Assembly (NCBI GenBank): GCA_002317355.1
Contig: DCJC01000009.1
Location: 1-23,461, forward strand
From: Prevotellaceae bacterium UBA1710
GTDB taxonomy: Bacteria > Bacteroidota > Bacteroidia > Bacteroidales > Bacteroidaceae
Direction of reading: 5' to 3'
DNA: 23,461 nucleotides
In this document: positions 1-7,864 of the stretch, piece after piece
Layout: every line of letters starts with the position of its first letter
How positions within the stretch are numbered: the stretch's first letter is position 1
Program-made: the position numbers and the translations under genes
Notes under the pieces: generated by a model
The model's database searches: none
The model's input: only the letters and a program-made list of their open reading frames with translations
Told to the model about the DNA's origin: nothing

Positions 1-156
1 AAGAAGAACCGTTTTTGTCTCAAATAAGGGCTTAACCAACATCAAATACTTGATGGGATACAATTTACATATGTTTACCGGACAGTAATATTTTTTAATA
101 AAACATTCATCCATACATTATTCTTAAAACAAATGGAGTCATTAAAAAATAAGGAC

Positions 157-199
157 GAAAAAAAGCACCGAACCAAGCGGTGAAACTTAATTCGGTGCT
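157..199 (-). terminator. Intrinsic terminator after susD
   Basis: A perfect 9-bp stem (AGCACCGAA at 164-172 with TTCGGTGCT at 191-199) is followed on the minus strand by a run of U (the A run at 157-164). It lies 32 bp beyond the susD stop codon. It suggests that the operon consists of susC and susD only, with no third gene transcribed together with them. Positions 1-156 show nothing I can assign. Confidence 0.8.
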
Positions 200-231
200 A
201 AATATATTCGACTAATTTAAGTCAATTAAAA

Positions 232-2049
232 TTATTTTTCTGATTCTGCAGCCCAGCCACGAACCTGATGCATCTGGTCGTTAACCTCGAGAACAGTCTT
301 TGGAATTGGCCAATACTCATGCTTACCCTCAACGAACTGGAGTGGAGTACCTGCGGCAGCAAATGGATGTGTTACCTTATAATAAAGCTTATGAGGCTTT
401 TTACCATCTGAAGTCCAATACTCATCCCACTGCATTGGAATGTTATCAAGAACCTTGTCAAAGCACTGCTTAGCAATACCCCAACGTACGATATCGAACC
501 AACGGCAACCCTCGAACCAAAGCTCATACTGCTTCTCATCCATGAGAACATTCATATCAACAGTCTCAGAGATAGTCTTTGAACCAGCACGCTCCTGGAT
601 CTTGTTGATGTACTTCTTTGCCTCATCGAGGTTACCATTCTTGATACAAGCCTCAGCATAAATAAGGTAAGCCTCACCAAGACGAGCAAGACAGAGGTTA
701 GTGTTATTACAGTTGTCACCAACAGAAAGATCTGCATCATTAGGATGCATCATCATCTTAACCTCCATTACGTCAGAACGAGAGAATGAACCATCAGCAT
801 TCTTGATACCACGATTCGCATCAAACTGCTTGAGACTTACAATCTTATCAGCCAAGATTTTTGCTTTTTCTTCAGCAGAACCATTATTATATGCCTGATC
901 AGATTTAAGCTCATCAGCAGCCTTCTTAGCAATATCACCATCATTTGCCCAGCCACAAAGCTTCTCATCATAGAAGAACTCATCAGATGTGAGGAATGTA
1001 GCCTTACGACGATAGCTATCACCATCATTAGCAAGCATCTTGCAGGCGAAATCCTGATTGATAGAGCCACCGCCCCAACCAGCTGTTGAGCAAATCTGTG
1101 GAGCCTTACCACCACCTACGATATCATCACCACGCCAGTTGAGTACGTTAGCAACCATCCAACGACCACGCTGAATAGAACCACCCCATACACCACCGAT
1201 AGCTGTATTGGTAGAATAGTTGAACTCAAAAATCTTCTCAGGACAACCATCACCTTCTACGTGGAAGAGGTTACGGAAATCCTTACCATCAACGAGAGCA
1301 TACTTGTCAGACTCTACGAGAGGCTTGATGATAGAAGCGGCTTCTGCATAATCACCAGCGAAGAGAGCAGCCTTAGCACCTACAAACTGACCGAAGCCTT
1401 TAGTTGCATACCAAGCACCTTCCTTATCATCCTTACTCTTACGCTCTGGAAGATCAGGAATAGCCTCCTTACACTCCTTAACACAGAAATCAAAAATAGC
1501 CTTCTGAGACTCAGCATTAACTGGCTTCTCATCAATAATAAGATGATCTACCAATGGTGGCTGATAGTAAACCTGCGCAGCAAGCATGTGAGCCCATGCA
1601 CGCATAACTCTTGCCTGAGCAACAGCCTGCTTCTTCACCGGAGTATCAGCAGAGTTACCATAATAATGAATAATAAGATTTGCTGAATAGATTGACTTAT
1701 AGATATGCGTATAAAGGTTTTTAACAGGATCTGAAGATGCATCATAACGCATCTCATTCATCTCACGGAAACCGGTATGGTCAGCTTTGTTACCACCTGC
1801 AGCAAACACATCATCAGAATGATAGTTGATACCAGTGATATAAGCGCTCCAAATACCTTCATTACCACCAATCTCACTAATGTATGTAGCATACATAGCA
1901 GTAAGGGCAGACTCAGCATCAGCATCTGTCTTATAGAAATTTGCTGTAGAACTTGTTGCTTTCTGCTCGATATCCAACAAATCCTCAGAGCACGATGTAA
2001 ACATCATGCCAGCTGTAAGCAATGCTGCAGAAAATAATATCTTTTTCAT
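232..2049 (-). CDS. RagB/SusD-family outer-membrane nutrient-binding lipoprotein
   Basis: This is the substrate-binding lid of a SusCD glycan importer, anchored on the cell surface and sitting on its TonB-dependent partner. The chosen start (MKKILFSAAL) gives 605 residues; an upstream ATG would add only MDIN and fits a signal peptide less well. The signal peptide ends in a lipobox with Cys20 (FTSC), followed by S-E-D, which matches the acidic surface-export signal known in Bacteroidota lipoproteins. The helical TPR-like body includes a late segment containing YELWFEGCRWFDIVRWG, a hallmark of the SusD C-terminal domain, and the end carries the usual YWPIP motif. It starts 29 nt after the susC stop, so the two are cotranscribed. 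The glycan cannot be read from the sequence, since no carbohydrate-active enzyme lies inside the window. Confidence 0.95.
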   Translation of the reverse strand: MKKILFSAALLTAGMMFTSCSEDLLDIEQKATSSTANFYKTDADAESALTAMYATYISEIGGNEGIWSAYITGINYHSDDVFAAGGNKADHTGFREMNEMRYDASSDPVKNLYTHIYKSIYSANLIIHYYGNSADTPVKKQAVAQARVMRAWAHMLAAQVYYQPPLVDHLIIDEKPVNAESQKAIFDFCVKECKEAIPDLPERKSKDDKEGAWYATKGFGQFVGAKAALFAGDYAEAASIIKPLVESDKYALVDGKDFRNLFHVEGDGCPEKIFEFNYSTNTAIGGVWGGSIQRGRWMVANVLNWRGDDIVGGGKAPQICSTAGWGGGSINQDFACKMLANDGDSYRRKATFLTSDEFFYDEKLCGWANDGDIAKKAADELKSDQAYNNGSAEEKAKILADKIVSLKQFDANRGIKNADGSFSRSDVMEVKMMMHPNDADLSVGDNCNNTNLCLARLGEAYLIYAEACIKNGNLDEAKKYINKIQERAGSKTISETVDMNVLMDEKQYELWFEGCRWFDIVRWGIAKQCFDKVLDNIPMQWDEYWTSDGKKPHKLYYKVTHPFAAAGTPLQFVEGKHEYWPIPKTVLEVNDQMHQVRGWAAESEK

Positions 2050-2078
2050 ATTTATATCCAAAATTAAAAATTAAAAGA

Positions 2079-5000
2079 TTAGAATGTTACACTAAGACCA
2101 AGAACCATCTTCTTCATGCTAGGATAAGCACCCTTGTCAAGACCTGGACAGTTGTAGTTCTGAGTTGTTGTCTCAGGATCAAGACCAGGATAAGAAGTGA
2201 ATGTGAAGAAATCATCAAGAGAGATGTAAGCACGTACGTTCTCCATGAAGATCTTCTTTGTTACGCTCTTAGGCAATGTATAACCGAGCTGGATCTGCTT
2301 GATCTTGAAGTAAGAACCATCATAAACCATTGCAGAAGACTTATAGAACTTAGCAACACCATCAACTACATCAGCATCAGGGAACTTACCAGACTTGAAG
2401 TCATCATAGATACCCTTTGCTACGTTAGAATAACCCTCACGATAGAGACCATAGTAAACATCATTACCTGCAGCACCTGTACCGAAGATAGTAAGATCAA
2501 TGCCCTTATACTCAGCGTTAAGAGTTACACCATATGTGAGAGTTGGAAGACCAGAACCGATATCTGTCAGATCAGCATCCATAGGATCGTTTGTTGTACC
2601 AAGAGTACCATCAGCATTCTTGTGCTCATAAACTGGAAGATTCTTCATCTGACCATCAACTTCCTTTGTCTCTGTACCTAAGTACTTGTAACCACGCATG
2701 TACCACATTGAGTGACCCTGCTCGAAGTAGCAAGTAATTGCACCTGGGCTAGCACCGTCAACAGTACCACCCTGAACACGGTTAAGATCAGGAGTAAGGT
2801 AAGTAGCCTTATTGCTAAGAGTAGCCATATTAGCAGAGATACCATACTTGAAATCACCAATATTATCCTTCCAAGAAAGCTCGATCTCAAGACCAGAGTT
2901 TTCAACCTCACCAGCATTCATTGTGATTGTAGAAACACCAGACTCTGGCATTGCAGGTACAGGAACAAGAAGATCCTTAGTAGTCTTCTTATACCAGTCG
3001 ATACCAAGAGCAAGACGGCTGTTAAGGAAGCGGAAATCAGCACCGAGGTCAATCTGCTCAGAAGTCTCCCATGTGAGATCTGGATTAGCAATACCATTAG
3101 GCATAGAACCATAAGCAGCAGCGTTAGTTGAACCATACTGATACCACTGGCTGTTTGTAGCAATACCTGCAGTATAAGCGTAATTGTTCAACACTTTCAC
3201 GTTACCATTCTGACCCCAAGAAGCACGAATCTTACCGAAAGACATAATCTTTGAATCAACAGAATTCTTGAAGAATGCCTCGTTAGAGAATGTCCAACCT
3301 GCAGATGCAGAGAAGAATGTACCCCAACGCTTGTCAGCAGAAAGTTTCTCAGAAGAGAATGCATCACGACGGATGTTACCCTGCAAGCTATAACGATCGT
3401 CAAAGCTGTAATTGATACGACCGAAGTATGACATTGAACGTGTCATATTTGAAACGCCACCAATACCCTTTGTTGTATCAGAGTTACCATTGACACAGTC
3501 AAGGTAAATGAAGTTAGAATCATAAGCCTTAAGGATATCAGGACCAGAAGCATTTGCACTTACAAAGTTAGAATTAGACTGTCTGAAAGAAAAACCAGCC
3601 ATTGCACCAAGATTATGCTTGCCGAATGTCTCATTCCAGTTAACAAAGTTTTCCCACTGATAGAATGTGTTATTATCAGCTCTGCCTGAGATATTGTAGT
3701 TTGTAACCTTACCAGACTGTGCATTCAAATAATAAGGAGTTTCATAATTTGAAGAATTCTGGAATGAAAGACGGTAACCAAGACGAGATGTGAATGTAAG
3801 AGACTTGAATGGAGAAACATTCAAGAAAGCAGTACCATTAACATTTACGCCATCATTCTTCTGACCAGCACGATCGCGCTGTGAGAATGGGCTACCACCC
3901 GCAAGACGCTGATTGAAGTATGAAGTTGCATACTGACCATTCTCGTCACCAAAGAGTGCAAAACCATTATTAGGATCCAAATAAAGGTCACGATATGTCT
4001 CAAGCATCTGTGATGGCTGAGTCCAATAAACTGGGGTCAATGGATCCATAAGGAGAAGCATCTCAAATGCAGTACCATAACCATTTTCAGAAACGCCACG
4101 TGAAGCCCACTTCTCAATAGATGTGTTAGTACCAACCTTCAACCAATCCTTGATCTGATAGTCAGCATTGATCTGAGCAGTGAGACGCTCGTAGTTATCC
4201 TTGTTGCCCTTGATGATACCATCCTGCTTAACATAAGATGTGCTGAGGAAATAAGAACCACGATCATTAGCACCCTGGAATGTTACAGTGTGCTGCTGAG
4301 CCCATGTATCCTCAAAGTACTCCTTAAGCCAATCTGTATCAGTGTTAGGATCCCAACCATAATCTTTCTGGTACTGCTCCATTTTAGAAGTCAAATCGCC
4401 AGAACCTTTCTGCATAATCATCCAATCTTTGAATTCTGAAGCATTGAGGAGAGTTGGAACATTACCAAGCATCTGGTTAGTGAACTTTGCGGTATAATTA
4501 ATAGTACCTGTACCCTTAGCACCAGATTTAGTTGTGATAAGAATAACACCGTTACCAGCCTCAGCACCATAGATAGCTGCAGAAGCAGCATCCTTAAGTA
4601 CTTCCATAGACTCAATCATAGATGGATCGAGATACTGGATACTCTTAACCTGAAGACCATCAACAATATAGAGAGGGTCAATATCCTCAGAGTTTGAAGA
4701 GTAACCACGGACACGGACCTTAGCACCAGCACCTGGCTTACCAGAACTATTAAGTACATGTACACCAGAAGCCTTACCCTGAAGTGCAGCAGCAGCATCA
4801 GTAGTAGAAAGGCCCTTAAGCTCTTCTGCCTTTACAGAAGCAACAGCACCTGTCAAGTCTGACTTCTTCTGAACACCATAACCTACAACAACGAGGTCGT
4901 TAAGAGTTGTGTTGTCCTCCTGAAGAATGATATCAACAACATTCTCACCTCTGAGGCGCATCTGCTTTGTCAAATAGCCTACATAGCTAACGCTAAGGAT

Positions 5001-5222
5001 AGAACCATTTGGCGCACTAATTTCATAGTGTCCTTTAGCATCGGTAACGGTACCAGTCTTAGAGCCTACCAACTTAACGGTAGCACCGATGACTGCATCA
5101 CCATTCTGATCTTTTACGACACCTGTTACTTTCTGTGCCTGAGCGCAGATTGCAACAAAGCAAAGGATGGAAAGGAGGAGGAACGACCTGCTCCATGTTC
5201 CCAACTTTTCTAGTTTTCGCAT
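2079..5222 (-). CDS. SusC/RagA-family TonB-linked outer-membrane transporter
   Basis: This large TonB-dependent beta-barrel imports oligosaccharides, or possibly peptides, together with SusD. It has 1047 residues, normal for the family. A signal peptide covers about residues 1-29 (ends AICAQA). A carboxypeptidase-regulatory-like domain follows (about 31-105, containing VTDAKGHYEIS), then the SusC signature VVVGYGVQKKSDLTGAV (about 111-127). The plug domain (to about residue 235) contains PLYIVDGLQV and AAIYGAEAGNGVILITTKSG, and a 22-strand barrel ends in a terminal aromatic residue (SVTF). There is no N-terminal STN signalling extension, so direct control by an anti-sigma/ECF pair is not expected. 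A Bacteroidota-type -7 box lies about 70 bp upstream. The operon continues into susD. Confidence 0.97.
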   Translation of the reverse strand: MRKLEKLGTWSRSFLLLSILCFVAICAQAQKVTGVVKDQNGDAVIGATVKLVGSKTGTVTDAKGHYEISAPNGSILSVSYVGYLTKQMRLRGENVVDIILQEDNTTLNDLVVVGYGVQKKSDLTGAVASVKAEELKGLSTTDAAAALQGKASGVHVLNSSGKPGAGAKVRVRGYSSNSEDIDPLYIVDGLQVKSIQYLDPSMIESMEVLKDAASAAIYGAEAGNGVILITTKSGAKGTGTINYTAKFTNQMLGNVPTLLNASEFKDWMIMQKGSGDLTSKMEQYQKDYGWDPNTDTDWLKEYFEDTWAQQHTVTFQGANDRGSYFLSTSYVKQDGIIKGNKDNYERLTAQINADYQIKDWLKVGTNTSIEKWASRGVSENGYGTAFEMLLLMDPLTPVYWTQPSQMLETYRDLYLDPNNGFALFGDENGQYATSYFNQRLAGGSPFSQRDRAGQKNDGVNVNGTAFLNVSPFKSLTFTSRLGYRLSFQNSSNYETPYYLNAQSGKVTNYNISGRADNNTFYQWENFVNWNETFGKHNLGAMAGFSFRQSNSNFVSANASGPDILKAYDSNFIYLDCVNGNSDTTKGIGGVSNMTRSMSYFGRINYSFDDRYSLQGNIRRDAFSSEKLSADKRWGTFFSASAGWTFSNEAFFKNSVDSKIMSFGKIRASWGQNGNVKVLNNYAYTAGIATNSQWYQYGSTNAAAYGSMPNGIANPDLTWETSEQIDLGADFRFLNSRLALGIDWYKKTTKDLLVPVPAMPESGVSTITMNAGEVENSGLEIELSWKDNIGDFKYGISANMATLSNKATYLTPDLNRVQGGTVDGASPGAITCYFEQGHSMWYMRGYKYLGTETKEVDGQMKNLPVYEHKNADGTLGTTNDPMDADLTDIGSGLPTLTYGVTLNAEYKGIDLTIFGTGAAGNDVYYGLYREGYSNVAKGIYDDFKSGKFPDADVVDGVAKFYKSSAMVYDGSYFKIKQIQLGYTLPKSVTKKIFMENVRAYISLDDFFTFTSYPGLDPETTTQNYNCPGLDKGAYPSMKKMVLGLSVTF

Positions 5223-5289
5223 TTTTAGATAAGTTTAAGTTAATGATTAATATTAAAAATTTTTAGGTTGATTCTACAATAAATCGGTG

Positions 5290-5320
5290 CAAAGGTAGAA
5301 ATTTAATTTATTTTAAAAAA
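5290..5320 (-). promoter_or_regulatory. Promoter of susC-susD
   Basis: On the minus strand TACCTTTG (5290-5297) matches the Bacteroidota -7 consensus TAnnTTTG. A TTTT tract at the right distance (19 nt, 5317-5320) is a 3-of-4 match to the -33 TTTG. The predicted transcript starts near 5286, leaving a leader of about 60 nt. Confidence 0.6.
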
Positions 5321-5517
5321 ATTTTTATGTTACATAGACTTATAGATTTGTTACATTTTATACACATATGTTGCATATCTGTAAACGCAACATCAGCCTA
5401 CAATAGTCCAGAGGGGCGTTTGGGGCACAGATTTGTAACATCAGACACGTATCAATGTTGTAACTTTATAAATTAAAAAGCATTGACACGAAATGATATT
5501 TTTATGTTACGAGATTG

Positions 5518-5549
5518 TTTGGTTTATACATTTTTTTATATTAATTTTG
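5518..5549 (+). promoter_or_regulatory. Promoter of a candidate small RNA
   Basis: TTTG at 5518-5521, a 20-nt spacer and TAATTTTG at 5542-5549 form a full match to the Bacteroidota -33/-7 consensus on the plus strand. No open reading frame of note follows before the terminator at 5634-5670. Confidence 0.6.
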
Positions 5550-5552
5550 CCT

Positions 5553-5670
5553 TAGATTCCTAAAAATTTTAAAAGATAAACGGATAGAATACAAAATCAT
5601 CCGTGTTTTTATGGTTAGTTTTTTAAAAGATTTGGAGGGTTACATCGTGAGATGTGGTCCTTCTTTTTTT
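5553..5670 (+). ncRNA. Candidate small RNA of about 115 nt
   Basis: A consensus promoter ends at 5549 and a strong intrinsic terminator ends at 5670, with only about 85 nt between them and no plausible coding frame. The predicted RNA would contain one small hairpin (ACGGAT at 5580-5585 with ATCCGT at 5599-5604), an A/U-rich single-stranded stretch and the terminator hairpin. It is transcribed divergently from susC. I do not recognise it as 6S, 4.5S, tmRNA or RNase P RNA. Existence and target are inferred from the promoter-terminator spacing only. Confidence 0.45.
5634..5670 (+). terminator. Strong intrinsic terminator with no upstream protein gene
   Basis: A 13-bp stem with G-U wobbles pairs 5634-5646 with 5651-5663, closed by a GTGA tetraloop and followed by seven T. 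No plus-strand protein gene precedes it, so it most likely ends the small RNA starting near 5553. Confidence 0.7.
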
Positions 5671-5787
5671 GTACTTATAACAAACTTTTTGAAAAATTTT
5701 GCATAAACTTGGCTAATCAAGATTGTTTTTCATGGGTAAAGATTGATAGTAAGGATGAATGGTCCGTCTTCTTGCGTGCAAGTATAA

Positions 5788-5851
5788 TCATCGTCGAACT
5801 CGACGATGAATTCCACAATTTTATCGAACTCGATGATGAATTCCAATTATT
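5788..5851. repeat. Two-copy 30-bp tandem repeat with hairpin
   Basis: The segment TCGAACTCGACGATGAATTC (from 5794) recurs 30 bp later (from 5824) with one change near its middle. The first copy sits in a perfect 9-bp hairpin (5788-5796 with 5801-5809, loop AACT); the second keeps a shorter ATCG-AACT-CGAT hairpin. No function can be assigned. Confidence 0.7.
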
Positions 5852-5929
5852 TTAATAGAAAGCCATAACGAAAATGATCAAGATTGTGATTGTTAGCGCG
5901 TGAGAATCGAATATTTTCCAGCAAACGTA

Positions 5930-5960
5930 CAAATATACGAGAATATCAAATTCTCGCAAA
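5930..5960 (-). promoter_or_regulatory. Minus-strand promoter with a palindromic spacer (candidate operator)
   Basis: On the minus strand TTTG (5957-5960), a 19-nt spacer and TATATTTG (5930-5937) match the Bacteroidota promoter consensus. The spacer (5938-5956) is itself a perfect inverted repeat: CGAGAAT, five bases, ATTCTCG. A further GAGAAT half-site lies just downstream at 5902-5907. This is the geometry of a repressor operator inside a promoter. No gene of recognisable product follows; only a 24-residue frame starting at 5791 (MIILARKKTDHSS and so on) is available. Confidence 0.5.
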
Positions 5961-6441
5961 AGTTTTTTTAACAAAAAACATGGGTATTGGGTGATGGTTG
6001 TTAGGTATTGGTGTATAGATACAGAAAAATCGAACAATTTCATCTTTAGGGCCAAAGTTTTTTCAATGTTTTTATTTCGCCGATAGTAATATATGAGTTG
6101 CATGAAAATCCATTCAAAGTCCAATTAAAGTCCAATTGAACTCCAATTAGAATTGGAAAAATTTGGAGGTGTATTGGGATTTAATTGGTGATGTATTGGT
6201 AGTAAATAGTAGGTACTATGGATTAATGACGATGTGGAAAAAAAGGAGAATTCCAGAACGAAACATAGAACTGAGGAACAAGTGACTTACATAGGATTCA
6301 CATAAGAGGCATTAAAGCGATTAAAGCGGTGGAGATTAAGACAACCGAAATACATTGAACACACCTTATATATATAATACTTGCTTTCGAATAACAAATT
6401 TCTTTTTTCTTAAAAGTTTTTCAATTCAAATGGGGTGAAAA

Positions 6442-6473
6442 TTTTCGCAATTCAATTATTTTTTGTATTTTTG
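6442..6473 (+). promoter_or_regulatory. Promoter of the STAS-kinase/phosphatase operon
   Basis: TATTTTTG at 6466-6473 matches the -7 consensus. TTTT at 6442-6445 with a 20-nt spacer is a near match to the -33 box. Transcription would start near 6477, so an upstream in-frame ATG at 6435 lies outside the transcript. This supports translation from 6522. Confidence 0.6.
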
Positions 6474-6521
6474 CAGCAAATCAAAATATTCCCTAACCAA
6501 ACAAATCAGAAAAACATAACA

Positions 6522-7727
6522 ATGGAATATAAAGTAAAAGAACGTAGATTAACAATAACGCTACCTAAACGAATTGATGCGACTTCAGCAGTTGACACTG
6601 CAAAAGAACTTAACGACATATGTTCATCATTATCACATGATGAGGTAGTACTTGACGCATCAGATCTAAACTATATATCTTCAAGCGGACTTCGAGCATT
6701 GCAGACATTAGCAAAACTTGAAGACGAACTGACCATGACAAATGTCAATGAAGAAATCCTCGACATCATTAATGCTACAGGTTTTACAAATATAATGAAA
6801 GTCGAAAAAACCTTGAGACACATAGTGTTAAAGGAAGATCAGTTAATTGGCAAGGGGATATTTGGTGCAGTATATCGCATTAGTGACAACGAGATTGTCA
6901 AAGTCAATTTGATGGATATATCACGCGATGCACTACAAAAAGAAATTAATAACTTCCAGGAAGCATTCAGAAATGGCATTCCAGCTGCCATCTGTCATGA
7001 GATTGTTGATTGTGGTGAAGGTCGTTTGGGCATAACATTCGAGGCAGAAAAATGTGATACTCTAAATTCCTATATCACAAAACATCCTGAGGAATTAAAC
7101 GATCTGGTAGATAAGTATATAGCTTTACTTAAAACAATACACAACAATCATTCTACCCCACTCCATCTGCCAGAAGCAAAGCAGATGCTCTTCGCACGAC
7201 TTGAGATGAAGCGCGGGAAATCACTTACCGACGAACAAGTAGATGCTTTCTGCAAGATTATTGACACTATTCCAGATGGAGATTCGCTGGTTCAAGGCGA
7301 CTGCAATCCGAAGAATATCCTAATCATCAATGGAGAATTGAAATTCATTGACATTTCCGATATTTCCATTGGGCATCCTCTGCTCGATTTGATGATGTTC
7401 TTCTTCGTGGAAAACTCATGGCGCTTTTCTATGCCAGACAAACTTTCATATAGAATAACAGGTTTGACTCGCGAAACGAGTAATCTGATAAGCAATGCCG
7501 TCATCATGAAATACATGGGATATGACGAGCATAATCTTCTGTGGCTCAATAGTGTACTTGAGGATATGATGGTTATAGCAAGAACAGCCGTTATCACAAA
7601 GCCTCTGACAGCCTCTATCCCAGAGGATTGGAAGGAAAGAATCAGTCGTGTGGCAGACAAGTCTCCAAATGGAAGATTCCACTCGCTCATAGCAGACATC
7701 AAGAAGTGGGCAAATGACTTTCAATAA
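6522..7727 (+). CDS. STAS domain fused to an APH-like kinase (anti-sigma-antagonist type switch protein)
   Basis: The 401-residue protein has two parts. Residues 1 to about 98 form a STAS domain of the SpoIIAA/RsbV type; YISSSGL (51-57) aligns with the phosphorylation loop of that family, making Ser54 the likely phosphosite, though the Asp that normally precedes it is Ser. Residues about 103-401 look like an aminoglycoside/choline-phosphotransferase-type kinase: Gly-rich loop IGKGIFGAVY (109-118), candidate ATP lysine in VKV (Lys127), catalytic loop QGDCNPKN with Asp260 and Asn265 (the usual His is Gln), metal-binding Asp277 in FIDISD, and GHPLLDL. The kinase part recalls the phosphotransferase-like paralogous family described in Fibrobacter (TIGR02172), from memory. 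I infer that the kinase phosphorylates its own or another STAS serine and that the SpoIIE phosphatase encoded next reverses it. The start codon follows the promoter at 6442-6473. A small-molecule kinase role is the alternative. Confidence 0.85.
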   Translation: MEYKVKERRLTITLPKRIDATSAVDTAKELNDICSSLSHDEVVLDASDLNYISSSGLRALQTLAKLEDELTMTNVNEEILDIINATGFTNIMKVEKTLRHIVLKEDQLIGKGIFGAVYRISDNEIVKVNLMDISRDALQKEINNFQEAFRNGIPAAICHEIVDCGEGRLGITFEAEKCDTLNSYITKHPEELNDLVDKYIALLKTIHNNHSTPLHLPEAKQMLFARLEMKRGKSLTDEQVDAFCKIIDTIPDGDSLVQGDCNPKNILIINGELKFIDISDISIGHPLLDLMMFFFVENSWRFSMPDKLSYRITGLTRETSNLISNAVIMKYMGYDEHNLLWLNSVLEDMMVIARTAVITKPLTASIPEDWKERISRVADKSPNGRFHSLIADIKKWANDFQ

Positions 7728-7753
7728 AGGAGTACAATAACGACAATAGCTGT

Positions 7754-7831
7754 AATTACAAATTACAAGTTACAAGTTACGAATTACAAATTACAAGTTA
7801 CAAAGTTACGCTTCAAGTTGTAAGTTACAAA
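7754..7831. repeat. Short-period ATTACAA/GTTACAA repeat between the signalling genes
   Basis: About 78 bp of degenerate 7-bp units (ATTACAA, GTTACAA, GTTACGA) fill most of the 137-bp gap between the STAS-kinase and the phosphatase. No promoter or terminator is visible in the gap, so the two genes are probably cotranscribed. Confidence 0.75.
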
Positions 7832-7864
7832 ATAGTATAACCATGTATAAACTAATATAATACT

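Larger units (their letters stand above)
5223..6521. other. 1.3 kb AT-rich intergenic region between susC and the STAS-kinase gene
   Basis: I find no convincing protein gene here. An open frame at 5652-5855 starts inside a terminator stem and reads through its U tract, so I do not call it. A second frame on the minus strand (5852-6124) covers low-complexity and promoter-like sequence and is also not called. The region does hold two well-formed promoters without a gene, a strong terminator, a 30-bp tandem duplication and ATTGG-rich low-complexity sequence (about 5978-6210). Several TGTTRCA-type words lie next to susC (5327-5510). Confidence 0.6.

Noticed and set aside
5652..5855. 67-residue plus-strand frame with repeated ELDDEF
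   Set aside because: The ATG lies inside the terminator hairpin and the frame reads through its U tract (FFF); the repeated peptide is explained by the 30-bp DNA repeat.
5852..6124. 90-residue minus-strand frame
   Set aside because: It covers the promoter/operator at 5930-5960 and low-complexity ATTGG-type sequence, has no recognisable motif, and contains many rare-looking aromatic runs.
6435..6521. N-terminal extension of the STAS-kinase from an ATG at 6435
   Set aside because: The -7 promoter element at 6466-6473 lies inside it, so the mRNA starts after this ATG; the STAS domain begins at 6522.
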